Assembly (NCBI RefSeq): GCF_004342025.1
Contig: NZ_SLWN01000002.1
Span: 703,362-767,361 of the forward strand
Direction: 5' to 3'
DNA length: 64,000 bases
Source: Kribbella steppae
Lineage (GTDB): Bacteria > Actinomycetota > Actinomycetes > Propionibacteriales > Kribbellaceae
Both the position numbers and the translations under genes were made by a program. The notes beneath the pieces were generated by a model. The model was not told the origin of the DNA. It did not search any database and saw nothing but the letters and a program-made list of their open reading frames with translations. This document shows positions 30,935 to 40,371 of the stretch, in pieces. How positions within the stretch are numbered: position 1 is the stretch's first letter; each line of letters begins with the position of its first letter.

Positions 30935-31422
30935 CAGTCGTTGTCCGTCCGGACGTGGTCACCGCCGCGGACCTGCTCGACCGCGTGCCGCAGCAGCGGC
31001 TGCAATACGGCCAGCCCGTCCTTCACCCCGCCGCGTGAGCCGGGCAGGTTCACGATGATCGTCGTACCTGCCACGCCGGCGAGTCCGCGGGACAGAGCAG
31101 CGGTGGGTACGCCGTTCGCCACCCCATACGCCCTGATGGCTTCAGCGATACCGGGGATGATCTGGTCGAGCACAGCAGCCGTCTGCTCGGGTGTCTCGTC
31201 GGTCGGCGAGATGCCGGTACCGCCAGTCGTCAGGATCACGTCGTACGACGCCTCGACCCCAGCGCTCAACGCCGAGCCGACCGCGGCACCATCGGGGACG
31301 ACCTCAGGACCGGAGACCTCGAAGCCCCACTCCACAAGGCGTGAGGCGATCAGCGGACCGGTGGTGTCGGTGTAGACACCGGCGGCGGCGCGGTTGGAGA
31401 CGCTGACGACCAGAGCTTTCAC
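30934..31422 (-). CDS. mog: Molybdopterin adenylyltransferase-like protein (MogA/MoaB)
   Basis: The 162-residue MoCF-domain protein has TTGGTGISPTDETPEQT at residue 65, the adenylylation motif, and VNLPGSRGGVKDGLAVL near the C-terminus. MogA/MoaB adenylylate molybdopterin before metal insertion. It overlaps moaC (ATGA) and abuts the GNAT gene. Confidence 0.92.
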   Translation of the reverse strand: MKALVVSVSNRAAAGVYTDTTGPLIASRLVEWGFEVSGPEVVPDGAAVGSALSAGVEASYDVILTTGGTGISPTDETPEQTAAVLDQIIPGIAEAIRAYGVANGVPTAALSRGLAGVAGTTIIVNLPGSRGGVKDGLAVLQPLLRHAVEQVRGGDHVRTDND

Positions 31423-31907
31423 GGCCGCTCCCAGCGCCCGGTCTTGCCGCCCTCTTTGAGGTCCACGCGTACGTCGGACAGCACCGCGGCCGGGTCGATC
31501 GCCTTCACCATGTCGATCACTGCGAGACCGGCGACCGCGACGGCGGTGAGCGCCTCCATCTCGACGCCGGTGCGGTCGGTGGTCTTGACCTGGGCGGTGA
31601 TAAGTACGGCGTCGTCGGCGACCTCAAGGTCGACCTTCGCGCCGGTGATCGCGATCGGGTGGCAGAGCGGGACCAGGTCGGGTGTCCGCTTGGCGCCCAT
31701 GATGCCGGCGATCCGGGCGACGCCGAGCGCGTCACCCTTGGGTACGCCGTCGCCGCGCAGCGCCGCGACCACCTCGGCCGAAACGAAAACCTTGCCGCTG
31801 GCAACGGCCCGGCGACTGCCCGCCTCCTTGGCCGACACGTCGACCATCCGAGCGGCCCCGGTCTCGTCGACGTGAGTCAACCCGGTCGGGCAGTGATCGT
31901 CCGTCAT
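31419..31907 (-). CDS. moaC: Cyclic pyranopterin monophosphate synthase MoaC
   Basis: A 162-residue protein with the MoaC motifs MVDVSAKEAGSRRAVASG, KRTPDLVPLCHPIAIT and VKTTDRTGVEMEALTAVAVAGLAVIDMVKAID. It carries out the second part of precursor Z formation in molybdenum-cofactor synthesis. Both ends overlap neighbours (glp upstream, mog downstream) as ATGA, giving a tightly coupled operon. Acceptor lysine and Asp residues of the active site (DMVKAID) are present. Confidence 0.96.
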   Translation of the reverse strand: MTDDHCPTGLTHVDETGAARMVDVSAKEAGSRRAVASGKVFVSAEVVAALRGDGVPKGDALGVARIAGIMGAKRTPDLVPLCHPIAITGAKVDLEVADDAVLITAQVKTTDRTGVEMEALTAVAVAGLAVIDMVKAIDPAAVLSDVRVDLKEGGKTGRWERP

Positions 31908-33130
31908 CCGGTCTCCTCGTCCAGCGGCCAGAGCTCCACCTGATCGCCGGCCCGGACCGACGTCACGTCCTCGGGCACCACGATCAGCGCGTTCGATCGG
32001 CTCAGCCCGCCGAGCAGGTGTGAGCCGTGGCCGCCGACTGTACTGGCCATCCAGCCCTCGTCGCCGGAGGTGGCCGCGGCGCGGACGAACTGCCGCTTCC
32101 CGGCCGGGGAGCTGAACCCGTCCAGCGAGACCCCGTGCACCGGCCGCCGGCGGTACGGCATCTGCCCCATCAGCTTGCGCAGCGCCGGCCGGACGAAGAC
32201 CTCGAAGGACACGTACGCCGACACCGGGTTCCCGGGCAGCGTGAAGATCGGTACCTCGTCCTCACCGAGGACGCCGAACCCCTGCGGTTTCCCCGGCTGC
32301 ATCGCGACCTGGGGGAAGTCGACCGTACCGAGCTTCGACAGCTCCTCCTTGACCACGTCGTACGCGCCCATACTCACCCCGCCGGTGGTGATCACCAGGT
32401 CGGCGCGGACGAGCTGGTCGGACAGCGTGTCCATGATCCGCTTCGGGTCGTCGCCGACGATGCCGACGCGGTACACCACGGCTCCAGCGGCGCGCGCGGC
32501 GGCGGCCAGCGTGTAGCTGTTCGAGTCGTAGATCTGCCCCTCGCCCAGCTTGGTCCCCGGCTCCCGCAATTCGGCTCCGGTCGACACCACGACCACTCGG
32601 GGTCGCGGCCGGGCCTTGACCCGGGCACGACCGACAGCGGCCAGTACGGCGATCTGCCGTGGACCGAGCACGGTGTCCCGGTCCAGGACCTTCTCCCCCG
32701 CCTGCACGTCCTCACCGGCGCGCCGCACGGAAGCTGCCAACGCGGGCTGCTGCGCGATCCGCACGTTCACCGTCCCGCCGTCGGTCCACTCGACCGGTAC
32801 GACGCTGTCCGCGCCCCGCGGCATCGGTGCGCCGGTCATGATGCGGACACAGGTCCCCGGCGTCACCACGATGTGCTCGACCCGGCCGGCCGCGATCTCA
32901 CCGACCACCGGCAGGGTGATCGGGTTGTCCTGCGACGCCCCGGCCAGGTCCGCGGTCTGGACGGCGTACCCGTCCATCGCGGAGTTGTCGAACCCCGGCA
33001 GACTCAGCCCCGAGACGACGTCCTCGCAGAGCACCAGCCCGACAGCCTCCATCAACGGCTGCTCGAACGCCGGTAGCGCCTGCACCCTCCCCAGCACTAC
33101 TTCCAGATGCTCATCCACACTCCGTCTCAC
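31904..33130 (-). CDS. glp: Gephyrin-like molybdotransferase Glp (MoeA family)
   Basis: A 408-residue MoeA-fold protein: GFDNSAMDGYAVQ near residue 47, GTCVRIMTGAPMPRGADSVVPVEW, the MoCF domain with YDSNSYTLAAAARAAGA, TTGGVSMGAYDVVKEEL and FTLPGNPVSAYVSFEVFVRP. In corynebacteria the paralogue Glp binds FtsZ and its membrane receptor GlpR; the sepX/glpR gene in this cluster favours that assignment, but catalytic MoeA activity is not excluded. The operon glp-moaC-mog-GNAT-sepX joins cofactor synthesis and cell division. Confidence 0.88.
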   Translation of the reverse strand: MRRSVDEHLEVVLGRVQALPAFEQPLMEAVGLVLCEDVVSGLSLPGFDNSAMDGYAVQTADLAGASQDNPITLPVVGEIAAGRVEHIVVTPGTCVRIMTGAPMPRGADSVVPVEWTDGGTVNVRIAQQPALAASVRRAGEDVQAGEKVLDRDTVLGPRQIAVLAAVGRARVKARPRPRVVVVSTGAELREPGTKLGEGQIYDSNSYTLAAAARAAGAVVYRVGIVGDDPKRIMDTLSDQLVRADLVITTGGVSMGAYDVVKEELSKLGTVDFPQVAMQPGKPQGFGVLGEDEVPIFTLPGNPVSAYVSFEVFVRPALRKLMGQMPYRRRPVHGVSLDGFSSPAGKRQFVRAAATSGDEGWMASTVGGHGSHLLGGLSRSNALIVVPEDVTSVRAGDQVELWPLDEETG

Positions 33131-33163
33131 GCCCCGACCCTAATCCAAGGGCGCCGACGGAGC

Positions 33164-33634
33164 TCAGTCGGTGGATTCCGGGTGGTTTCCCCAGGTCATC
33201 CGGATGTCCGGGGCCTTCTCCTCGTTTCCGGCTCCGTCGGTACGGCGTACCTCGGTGAAGCCGTGGCGGGAGTAGAAGGACTGGGCCCGGAGATTGGTCT
33301 GGAAGGTCCACAGGGCCAATCCGCCCGGGCGGAGGTCCTTCGCCAGGTCCACCAAGATCGAGCCGACCCCCTGGCCGGCCGTGTCCGGGTCGACGTACAG
33401 CTGGTCGAGGTCGTCGCCGTCGAGGGTCAGGACGGCGACGATCCGGCCGTCGTCCAGCGCGACCCAGGTCTGGGCGTCGGGCAGGAGTACGTCGGCGAAC
33501 CACTTCGCGACCTCGGCAGGGGTGTGGATCGCGGCCGGCAACAAGTCAGGGCGGGCATGCCGCGACCGCCACCACAGCCGGGCCGCCTCGTCGGTGTCGT
33601 ACGGCTCCAGCGGCCTGATCAGCAAGTCGTCCAT
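33164..33634 (-). CDS. GNAT N-acetyltransferase
   Basis: A 156-residue GNAT enzyme: N-terminal LLIRPLEPYDTDEAARLW, strand 4 DQLYVDPDTAGQGVGSILV with the acetyl-CoA loop (GQGVG, about residue 94), and FYSRHGFTEVRRT in the last helix-strand. The substrate is unknown. It lies between glp and the UDP-glucose pyrophosphorylase gene, 21 bp from the latter's stop. Confidence 0.88.
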   Translation of the reverse strand: MDDLLIRPLEPYDTDEAARLWWRSRHARPDLLPAAIHTPAEVAKWFADVLLPDAQTWVALDDGRIVAVLTLDGDDLDQLYVDPDTAGQGVGSILVDLAKDLRPGGLALWTFQTNLRAQSFYSRHGFTEVRRTDGAGNEEKAPDIRMTWGNHPESTD

Positions 33635-33655
33635 CGATTCCCCCAGGGTGCGCCG

Positions 33656-35044
33656 TCAGCCGCCGAGCTCGGCGCCGTCCGGGATCTCGCGCCGCTCGCC
33701 GTCGGCGGCTGCGATCTCGACGTCACCGATCACCGTCACATCCTTGCCGAAGGCAACATCACCGCGCACCTCGAGCCGGTCGGCCCGGACCAGCGACGGC
33801 GGCCCGGCCGAGAACCGGGCCTCGAAGTCGGCCAGGATCTTGAAGTACTCCGGATCCAGGTCGACGTACGGCTCGTCGCCCTCGTGGGTCGTGGTCAGGT
33901 CGCCGGACTCGGTCAGCTCGTACACGTCGGACCGCAGCACCAGCAGATCGTTCGTCGTCTTCACCGGCTTGAACCGGCTGCGGTCCACCAGCACCGCCTG
34001 CGATCCCTCGAAGGTCTCGATCGCCGTGCCCATCCCGGTCTCCAGCTGGATCACCTTCGGCGACGACGGGTCGGCCGGGTCGACGGTCTTGCGGTTCACG
34101 ATGATCGGCAGGCCGAGGACGCCGTCGTGCCCGTCCATCAGCTCGGCCAGCCGATCCAGGTCGATCCACAGGTTGTTCGTGTTGAACGTCTTGTGCCGGG
34201 TGATGTCCTGGAAGTGCTTGTTGTCCTCGTCGGCGACCTGCGCGCTGTCCCGCAGGATCAGCCGGCCATCGGACTTGCGCACCGCGACGTGTCCACCCTT
34301 GCGGTCGGACCGGGTCCGCCGGCAGACCTCCATCCCGAACGGTACGTCGTGCTCGGCCATCCAGGCCGCGATCCGGGCGTCCGGGGTGGCGCCGAGGTTG
34401 TCGGCGTTGGAGATGAACGCATGCCGGAAACCGCGCTCCCGCAGCGCATCGAGGGTGCCAGAGGCAACCAACGCGGTGAACAGGTCGCCGTGACCCGGCG
34501 GGCACCAGGCCAGCTCCGGGTCCGGGTCCCACTCGGCCGGCGTCAGGTCGTCGGCGAGCAGTTTGGGCTCCATGTTCTGCATGAAGTCGAGCGGGATGCC
34601 GTCGACCGCGAGTCCGTCGTACTCGCTCAGGATCTGCAGCGACTCCTCCTTGGTCCGGAAGGAGTTCATCAGCACCAGCGGCAGCGGTACGTCGTACTCC
34701 GCACGGGTACTGAGGATCTGGCGGGCGATGATGTCGAGGAAGCTCAGCCCGTCCTTGACCGGCAGCGCGGACTTCGGCCCGGTCACGCCCATCGACGTCC
34801 CCAGACCGCCGTTGAGCTTGATCACCACCGTCTCGGCCAGCGCGGAGCGCATCGCCTCGGCATCGGTGTCGAGGTGGTCCAGGTGTGGCAGGTCCCCCAC
34901 CGGCTCGATGTCGTCCTCGCGGATCGTGCCCTGCTGGCCCGACTCGAGCAGCCGGTAGTAGTGCGTGAAGACGCGGATCGCGACGTCGGCAGCGCCGGCC
35001 GCCCGCATCTTCTCCTGCGCTTGTCGAAGACCTGCCTCACTCAT
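33656..35044 (-). CDS. galU: UTP-glucose-1-phosphate uridylyltransferase, eukaryote-type UDPGP family
   Basis: The 462-residue enzyme makes UDP-glucose for cell-wall and exopolysaccharide synthesis. The nucleotide-binding motif KLNGGLGTSMGVTGPKSALPVK near residue 75 and the length put it in the UDPGP family of eukaryotic UGPases rather than the short bacterial GalU. A C-terminal left-handed beta helix is suggested by LEVRGDVAFGKDVTVIGDVEIA. Such enzymes occur in several actinobacteria. Confidence 0.9.
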   Translation of the reverse strand: MSEAGLRQAQEKMRAAGAADVAIRVFTHYYRLLESGQQGTIREDDIEPVGDLPHLDHLDTDAEAMRSALAETVVIKLNGGLGTSMGVTGPKSALPVKDGLSFLDIIARQILSTRAEYDVPLPLVLMNSFRTKEESLQILSEYDGLAVDGIPLDFMQNMEPKLLADDLTPAEWDPDPELAWCPPGHGDLFTALVASGTLDALRERGFRHAFISNADNLGATPDARIAAWMAEHDVPFGMEVCRRTRSDRKGGHVAVRKSDGRLILRDSAQVADEDNKHFQDITRHKTFNTNNLWIDLDRLAELMDGHDGVLGLPIIVNRKTVDPADPSSPKVIQLETGMGTAIETFEGSQAVLVDRSRFKPVKTTNDLLVLRSDVYELTESGDLTTTHEGDEPYVDLDPEYFKILADFEARFSAGPPSLVRADRLEVRGDVAFGKDVTVIGDVEIAAADGERREIPDGAELGG

Positions 35045-35110
35045 GTCACAACCCTAGGGGACGCCGGGTAATCACCGTGTTACCCCCGTCACGCCGCTTA
35101 CGATCGAGCT

Positions 35111-35677
35111 GTGTTCCCGTCCAAGGTCGCGGCGCGACAGTACTTGCTCGGTGCCCGCAGAGCTCGGCCCCATGCAGGGGACCTGCTGGCCAGCGCCACC
35201 TCCCAGCAGGCGGTGCTGGAGGCGCGGCGGATCGCTCTGTACGTGTCCATGGGTCCGGAGCCGCAGACCGGGGCGCTGATCGACTGGATGCTGGCAACCG
35301 GCCGTGAGGTGCTGCTACCGATCCTGTACGCCGACAACGACCTCGGCTGGGGCGTCGCACCGGGTGCCGCCGACCTGGTCCCGGGCCGGCGAGGCATGTC
35401 CGAGCCGCCTGTCGACCTGGGCACGGACGCCATCGCCACCGCCGATCTGGTCATCTGCCCGGCTGTGGCGGTCGCCCGCGACGGTGTACGCCTGGGACGC
35501 GGTGGCGGCTCGTACGACCGGGCCCTCGCCCGTGTCATACGCGGTACGCCGATCTGGGCCGCGGTGTACGACTCAGAGGTCGTCGAAGCGCTTCCGGTGG
35601 ACGACCACGACCAACGGGTGCATGCGGCGCTGACACCAAATCGGTTGATCCTGTTGAGAAGATCGGTGGATGACTGA
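35111..35677 (+). CDS. 5-formyltetrahydrofolate cyclo-ligase
   Basis: A 188-residue enzyme of folate metabolism that converts 5-formyl-THF to 5,10-methenyl-THF with ATP. The ATP-binding C-terminal motif LGRGGGSYDRALA and the N-terminal basic helix KVAARQYLLGARRARPHA are present, with EPQTGALIDWML and PILYADNDLGW between. The GTG start has only weak pairing upstream. It is divergent from galU and overlaps the phosphotransferase gene by 8 bp. Confidence 0.92.
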   Translation: MFPSKVAARQYLLGARRARPHAGDLLASATSQQAVLEARRIALYVSMGPEPQTGALIDWMLATGREVLLPILYADNDLGWGVAPGAADLVPGRRGMSEPPVDLGTDAIATADLVICPAVAVARDGVRLGRGGGSYDRALARVIRGTPIWAAVYDSEVVEALPVDDHDQRVHAALTPNRLILLRRSVDD

Positions 35678-36578
35678 GAACGCGGTACAAGCCGCTGCAA
35701 CGGCCGCACGGGGCTTGGGCCTGACTGTCACCGACCCGACAGTTCTGTACGACGCGTTCTCCGTGGTGGTGCACCTCAAGCCGTCGCCCGTGGTCGCGCG
35801 GGTCCCGATCACCCTGCCGGATCACCTGATGGAGCCCGACGTCGCCGTGCGACGGCAGCAGCGCGAACTGGACGTGGCCGCGTGGCTCGCGGAGCAGGGC
35901 AAGCCAGTGGCCGCACCGAGCCCACTGGTACCGCTCCAGCCTGTGCAGCAGAACGGGTTCTCCATGACGTTCTGGCAGTTCGTGGACCAGGACAAGTCCG
36001 TGGAGCTCGACTTCGTCGCAGGGACGGCCAGGGCCGCCGAGCTGCACGCCGTACTGGCTGAGTACCCGCAGGAGCTGCCGTGGATGACGCCGCTGCTCGC
36101 TGTGCCGCCGGCCCTTGCGGACTTGGAGGTTGTGCCGGGTCTGCTCGAGCAGGAGGACGTGGACCGGGCACGGGCCGAGTGGGATGTGCTGGGGCCGATG
36201 CTGACGAGTCGGGCCGAGTTCGAGGCCGTCTTCCCGTCGGCGACGGTCCAGACGATCCATGGCGACGCCCCGTCGTACAACGTGATCCCGACGGCGGACG
36301 GCGTGCTGTGGTCCGACTTCGAGGACACGACGCTCGGTCCGATCGAGTGGGACATGGCCGGCTTCGGTCCGGACCTCGGGAAGGTCTACAACGAGGCGGC
36401 GACGGCGCTGGGACGGCCTGTGCTGGATGAGCCGGTGCAGCGGGTGATGGACACTGCCCGTGTGCTGCAGGTCATGGTGTGCACCCCTCTGGTGCCCCGA
36501 CTGCCCTCACTGGCTGACGGCATCCGCATGTTCGTCGGCCAGTGGCGGGACACCCCGTTCGCTGGTGGACTGAGCTGA
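35670..36578 (+). CDS. Aminoglycoside phosphotransferase-fold kinase
   Basis: The 302-residue APH-family protein has catalytic HGDAPSYNVI (Asp base) and the Mg-binding DFEDTTLGPIEWD at residues about 193-215. The N-terminal lobe holds VVVHLKPSPVVARVP. Such kinases are widespread in actinobacteria and mostly have unknown substrates; nothing shows antibiotic resistance here. It overlaps the genes on both sides. Confidence 0.85.
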   Translation: MTENAVQAAATAARGLGLTVTDPTVLYDAFSVVVHLKPSPVVARVPITLPDHLMEPDVAVRRQQRELDVAAWLAEQGKPVAAPSPLVPLQPVQQNGFSMTFWQFVDQDKSVELDFVAGTARAAELHAVLAEYPQELPWMTPLLAVPPALADLEVVPGLLEQEDVDRARAEWDVLGPMLTSRAEFEAVFPSATVQTIHGDAPSYNVIPTADGVLWSDFEDTTLGPIEWDMAGFGPDLGKVYNEAATALGRPVLDEPVQRVMDTARVLQVMVCTPLVPRLPSLADGIRMFVGQWRDTPFAGGLS

Positions 36579-37642
36579 TGCTGAGCGAGTACGTCGACAA
36601 CGGGGTCCTGCCCGGACTGGTCTCCCTGGTGAGCCACGCCGGCGAGACGCGGGTCGACGTACTGGGCGATGTCGCCTTTGACGGCCCACCGATGCAGCGG
36701 GACAGCCTGTTCCGGGTCGCGTCGTTCACCAAGCCGATCGTCGCGGTCGCGGCGATGATCCTGGTCGACGAGCTCCGGCTGTCCAAGGACGCACCGGTCG
36801 GCCACTTGCTCCCTGAGCTGGCGCATCCGGTCGTACTGCGTCATCCGGACGGACCACTGGAGGACACCGTTCCGGCGAACCGGCCGATCACGCTGCGCGA
36901 CCTCCTGACGTTCCGACTGGGGCTGGGTGAGTCGGACCACCCGGAGATCCGGCAGCGGGAGGAGGAGCTGGAGCTACGGACGTTCGGGCCGCCACTGCCG
37001 CGGACGCCGCTCCAGCCGGACGAGTGGATGCGACGGTTCGGAACGCTGCCGCTGCAGTTCCAGCCGGGTGAGCGGTGGATGTACTCGACGGGCTCGCACG
37101 TGCTCGGCGTGCTGATCGCCCGAGCCACTGGGCAACCACTCGAGGTCTTCCTGCAGGAGCGGTTGTTCGAGCCGCTCGGGATGCGTGACACCGGGTTCAC
37201 CGCGTCGGATCCTGCGCGGCTGACCACGGCGTACGTCGGTGACGATGCGCTCGACGTGGCAGCGGACAGCCAGTGGCTGGAGCCGCCGTCGTTCCCGGAC
37301 GCGAGTGGCGGGTTGATCTCGACGGCGGACGACTTCCACGCATTCGCCCGGATGCTGCAGGCCGGTGGGGACGGCATCCTGTCGCCGGCTGCGGTCGCGG
37401 AGATGACGACGGACCACCTGACGGCTGCGCAGCGTACGGCGGCCGCCGACTTCCTCGGGCCAGAGACCGGGTGGGGCTACGGCCTGTCGGTCAGCAGCGA
37501 TCGCTACGGCTGGGCCGGCGGGCTCGGCACCCTCTGGTCGACCACTCCGGCCGAGCAGACGATCTCGATCCTGCTGACCCAGCGGGCACTGTGGACCTGG
37601 CCCGAAGAGCTGTTCGCGGAGGCCAGCGCCCCAGCCTGGTGA
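36578..37642 (+). CDS. Serine hydrolase, beta-lactamase class C/EstB-like
   Basis: A 354-residue penicillin-binding-fold hydrolase. The SxxK nucleophile is SFTK (about residue 49), the second motif is YSTGSH (Y-x-x position, replacing YxN) and the last part contains GWGYGLSVSS and AGGLGTLWSTTP in place of KTG. No signal peptide, so it is probably a cytoplasmic esterase or peptidase-like enzyme. The ATG at 36578 overlaps the kinase stop by one base, implying coupling. Confidence 0.85.
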   Translation: MLSEYVDNGVLPGLVSLVSHAGETRVDVLGDVAFDGPPMQRDSLFRVASFTKPIVAVAAMILVDELRLSKDAPVGHLLPELAHPVVLRHPDGPLEDTVPANRPITLRDLLTFRLGLGESDHPEIRQREEELELRTFGPPLPRTPLQPDEWMRRFGTLPLQFQPGERWMYSTGSHVLGVLIARATGQPLEVFLQERLFEPLGMRDTGFTASDPARLTTAYVGDDALDVAADSQWLEPPSFPDASGGLISTADDFHAFARMLQAGGDGILSPAAVAEMTTDHLTAAQRTAAADFLGPETGWGYGLSVSSDRYGWAGGLGTLWSTTPAEQTISILLTQRALWTWPEELFAEASAPAW

Positions 37643-37646
37643 GTGG

Positions 37647-40184
37647 CTAGGGCTCCGGCGTCGTGAACGTGACGGTGTGCTCGCGGGCCGCCTCGACAGC
37701 TCCCTTTGTGTAGGCCCAGGGCAGAGTCTCGCCACGCACCCACAGGTCCGTCTGGTCGGTGTAGTTGGACGAGAACGCGTGCCCGGACACACCGGTCAGG
37801 TTGATCCACCGGGACTTGTCGAAGTCGGACAGGTCCACGACCATCCGCATCGACGGCGTCGCAGTCACGGTGTAGCCCTTCGACGCGTCCCATGCGGTCG
37901 CGTCGACGATCGAGGAGCCGCCGCCCAGTTCGTACGGGCCGCGGTTGAACAGCTTGTCCACCACACCGATCCCGGACTTGCCGAGCGTCTGGTTGGTCAG
38001 CGTGAGTTTGTGCAGCCGACCCCACTCCCAGTTGGACGGCTCGCGAGCCATCTTCTGGGTGATCTCCTGCCGTGCATCGACCAGTGCCTCACGCAGGATG
38101 TCGTCGCGGCTCTCGTGCTGCGGCGTCCGTAGGTCGTCCCACCAACCGCTGTTCGGCTGGCCGAGCAGCGTGTGGATCACCTCGAACCAGCGGGAGCCGC
38201 CGTCCGGCCAGGTGCCCTCGGGGAGCTGGTCGTGGAAGGTCAGCGCGAGCAGGTTGCGCCAGACGACGTTGAAGTACGCCGCCGCCGCGGAGTCGGGTGG
38301 CTGGGTGAAGTCCCAGCTCCGCAGCTGGTCCTGCCCCTGGCGCTGGAAGTCGTCGTCGATGCCGATCTGGAGCAGGTACGGCACCAGCATCTCGGCGGCG
38401 CGGTTCTTGGTGTCCAACTGGATCGACGCCATCGCGTTCGCGTCCAGCTTCCCGGCAGCCTTGATCCGGTCGACGATCTGCTGCGAGCGGAAGCCGTAGT
38501 CCCAGTCGTTGGTGAGGTAGTACGTGTAGGTCCGCGGTACGACCGCCTGGTTCGCGGTCACGATGACCCCGTCCGCGGGATCGAACTCGCTGGGTAAGGC
38601 ATCGAACGGGATGTATCCGGTCCAGTGGTACTTCGGGTCCCAACCCGGCACCGGCCAGTCGCCCCGACCGGTCTTGCGGATCGGGATCAGGCCGGGTGCC
38701 TGGTAGCCGATGTGCCCTTCGGTGTCGGCGTACACCAGGTTCTGCGAGGGGACCTGGAACAGCTTCGCGGCGGCGCGGAACTGGGTCCAGTTCTGGGCCC
38801 GGTTGATCGCGAACAGGGCGTCGGCGGTGCGGCCCGGCTTCAGGGCCGTCCATTGGATCGCGACGCCGTACGCGTTCGGATACTTGCCCTGTTTGGCGGC
38901 CGTCTCGCCGGTCTCGCGCTGGTCCTCGCCGACGTCGGAGATGAGCGGGCCGTGCCGGGTCTCGCGGACGGTGATCTTCACCGGCTCGTCCTGGCCGGCG
39001 ACCTTGAACGTCTCCTCGCGGGTCGTCATCGCGCGCCACTTGTTGTTGTAGAGCGCGTTGTTGCCGTCGACGCGCTCCAGGTAGAGGTCGGTGACGTCCG
39101 GGTCGAGGTTCGTGAATCCCCAGGAGATCGCGTTGTTGTGGCCGATCACGACCCCGGGCAGCCCGGAGAAACTGAAGCCGGAGACGTCGTACGGACAGGA
39201 CCGGCTGACGTTGTTGCAGTGCAGGCCGACCTGGGTCCAGATCCCCGGCATGGTCGCGCCGAGGTGCGGGTCGTTGGCCAGCAGTGGCTTGCCGGTCGTG
39301 GTGTGGTCACCGGAGACGACCCAGGAGTTCGAACCGATGCCGTCACCGCGGCCGAGTAGCTGCGGGAGACCCTTGGCCACCTTGTCGACCGTGTCGAGCG
39401 ACTTGAGCAAGTCCTTGGTCAGCATCCCGCGGCGAGCCTCGGAGGCGATCGGCGCGGTGGTGAACTTGCCGTCGCTGCCGACCGCGCCGGTCGACATGAT
39501 CGGCTCGTTCCGGTCGTACGGGTACGGCGGGTACAGGCTCTCGATGTTGCGCGCCGGGAACGCCGCGACCAGCTTCGTGCGGGTGATCTCCTCGTCCATG
39601 TTGCCGCCGAGGTCCCACGCCATCGCCTTCAGCCAGGCCAGCGAGTCGGCCGCGGTCCACGGCTCCGGGACGTAGTTCCGGCCGCCCGGTTGCAGCGACA
39701 GGACGGCGTACTCCAGGCTGAGGCCGGAGCCGTTGTGCGTGTCCAGGTACGCGTTCACGCCGCGGGCGTAGTCGTCGAGGTACTGCCGGGTGGACGGGCT
39801 GAGCAGGCCGAGCTCCTTCTCCGCGACCTTGCGCCAGCCGAGGGTCCGGACGAACTTGTCGGTCTCGAGCGCGTCCGCGCCGAAGAGCTCCGACAGCCGG
39901 CCGGCGGTGACGTGCCGGCGGAAGTCCATCTCGAAGAACCGGTCCTGGGCGTGCACGTAACCCTGTGCAGCGAACAGGTCACTCGGGCTGTCCGCATAGA
40001 TCTGCGGGATGCCGTTCGCGTCCCGGATCACTTCGACGTCGCCGTCGAGCCCGGTCAGCTCGATGGTTCCGTCGTACGTCGGGAAGGAGTGGCGGACGAC
40101 AAAAACGACGGTTCCCGCGATCACCACGAGAAGCGTGGCGAGGGCGATTCCGCTCATGATGACGACTCGTAGCAGGCGACGCAC
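37647..40184 (-). CDS. Penicillin acylase-family Ntn hydrolase
   Basis: The 845-residue protein has an N-terminal membrane anchor or signal (LLRVVIMSGIALATLLVVIAGTVVFVV), an alpha-chain region (GIPQIYADSPSDLFAAQGYVHAQDRFFEMDFRR), and the autocleavage site GIGSNSWVVSGDHT, where Ser becomes the beta-chain N-terminal nucleophile. LLANDPHLG and a distal oxyanion Asn follow. It would mature outside the membrane into two chains and cleave amides such as acyl-homoserine lactones or acyl-amino acids. I chose GTG 40184, which supplies the Arg-rich start of the anchor; ATG 40157 is an alternative. Confidence 0.9.
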   Translation of the reverse strand: MRRLLRVVIMSGIALATLLVVIAGTVVFVVRHSFPTYDGTIELTGLDGDVEVIRDANGIPQIYADSPSDLFAAQGYVHAQDRFFEMDFRRHVTAGRLSELFGADALETDKFVRTLGWRKVAEKELGLLSPSTRQYLDDYARGVNAYLDTHNGSGLSLEYAVLSLQPGGRNYVPEPWTAADSLAWLKAMAWDLGGNMDEEITRTKLVAAFPARNIESLYPPYPYDRNEPIMSTGAVGSDGKFTTAPIASEARRGMLTKDLLKSLDTVDKVAKGLPQLLGRGDGIGSNSWVVSGDHTTTGKPLLANDPHLGATMPGIWTQVGLHCNNVSRSCPYDVSGFSFSGLPGVVIGHNNAISWGFTNLDPDVTDLYLERVDGNNALYNNKWRAMTTREETFKVAGQDEPVKITVRETRHGPLISDVGEDQRETGETAAKQGKYPNAYGVAIQWTALKPGRTADALFAINRAQNWTQFRAAAKLFQVPSQNLVYADTEGHIGYQAPGLIPIRKTGRGDWPVPGWDPKYHWTGYIPFDALPSEFDPADGVIVTANQAVVPRTYTYYLTNDWDYGFRSQQIVDRIKAAGKLDANAMASIQLDTKNRAAEMLVPYLLQIGIDDDFQRQGQDQLRSWDFTQPPDSAAAAYFNVVWRNLLALTFHDQLPEGTWPDGGSRWFEVIHTLLGQPNSGWWDDLRTPQHESRDDILREALVDARQEITQKMAREPSNWEWGRLHKLTLTNQTLGKSGIGVVDKLFNRGPYELGGGSSIVDATAWDASKGYTVTATPSMRMVVDLSDFDKSRWINLTGVSGHAFSSNYTDQTDLWVRGETLPWAYTKGAVEAAREHTVTFTTPEP

Positions 40185-40371
40185 GGACCAACCGTAGAGA
40201 ATCCTCCCGCCCGCCCCAAATGGGGTACCGCACAACTTTGCGTGGCTCTGCGTCCGGTGGACAACCACGCTGAGTTGAGGTATCCCACGCCCGAGTTGGA
40301 ATAGTTCGGCTCGCTGGAGCATTATTAGCAGTCGAGTAGTAGGAGTGCCAACGGCCTGAAGGGAACGAACC

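Noticed and set aside
33107..35071. A 654-codon plus-strand frame antisense to galU
   Set aside because: Low-complexity Arg/Val/Gln-rich shadow of the UDP-glucose pyrophosphorylase gene.
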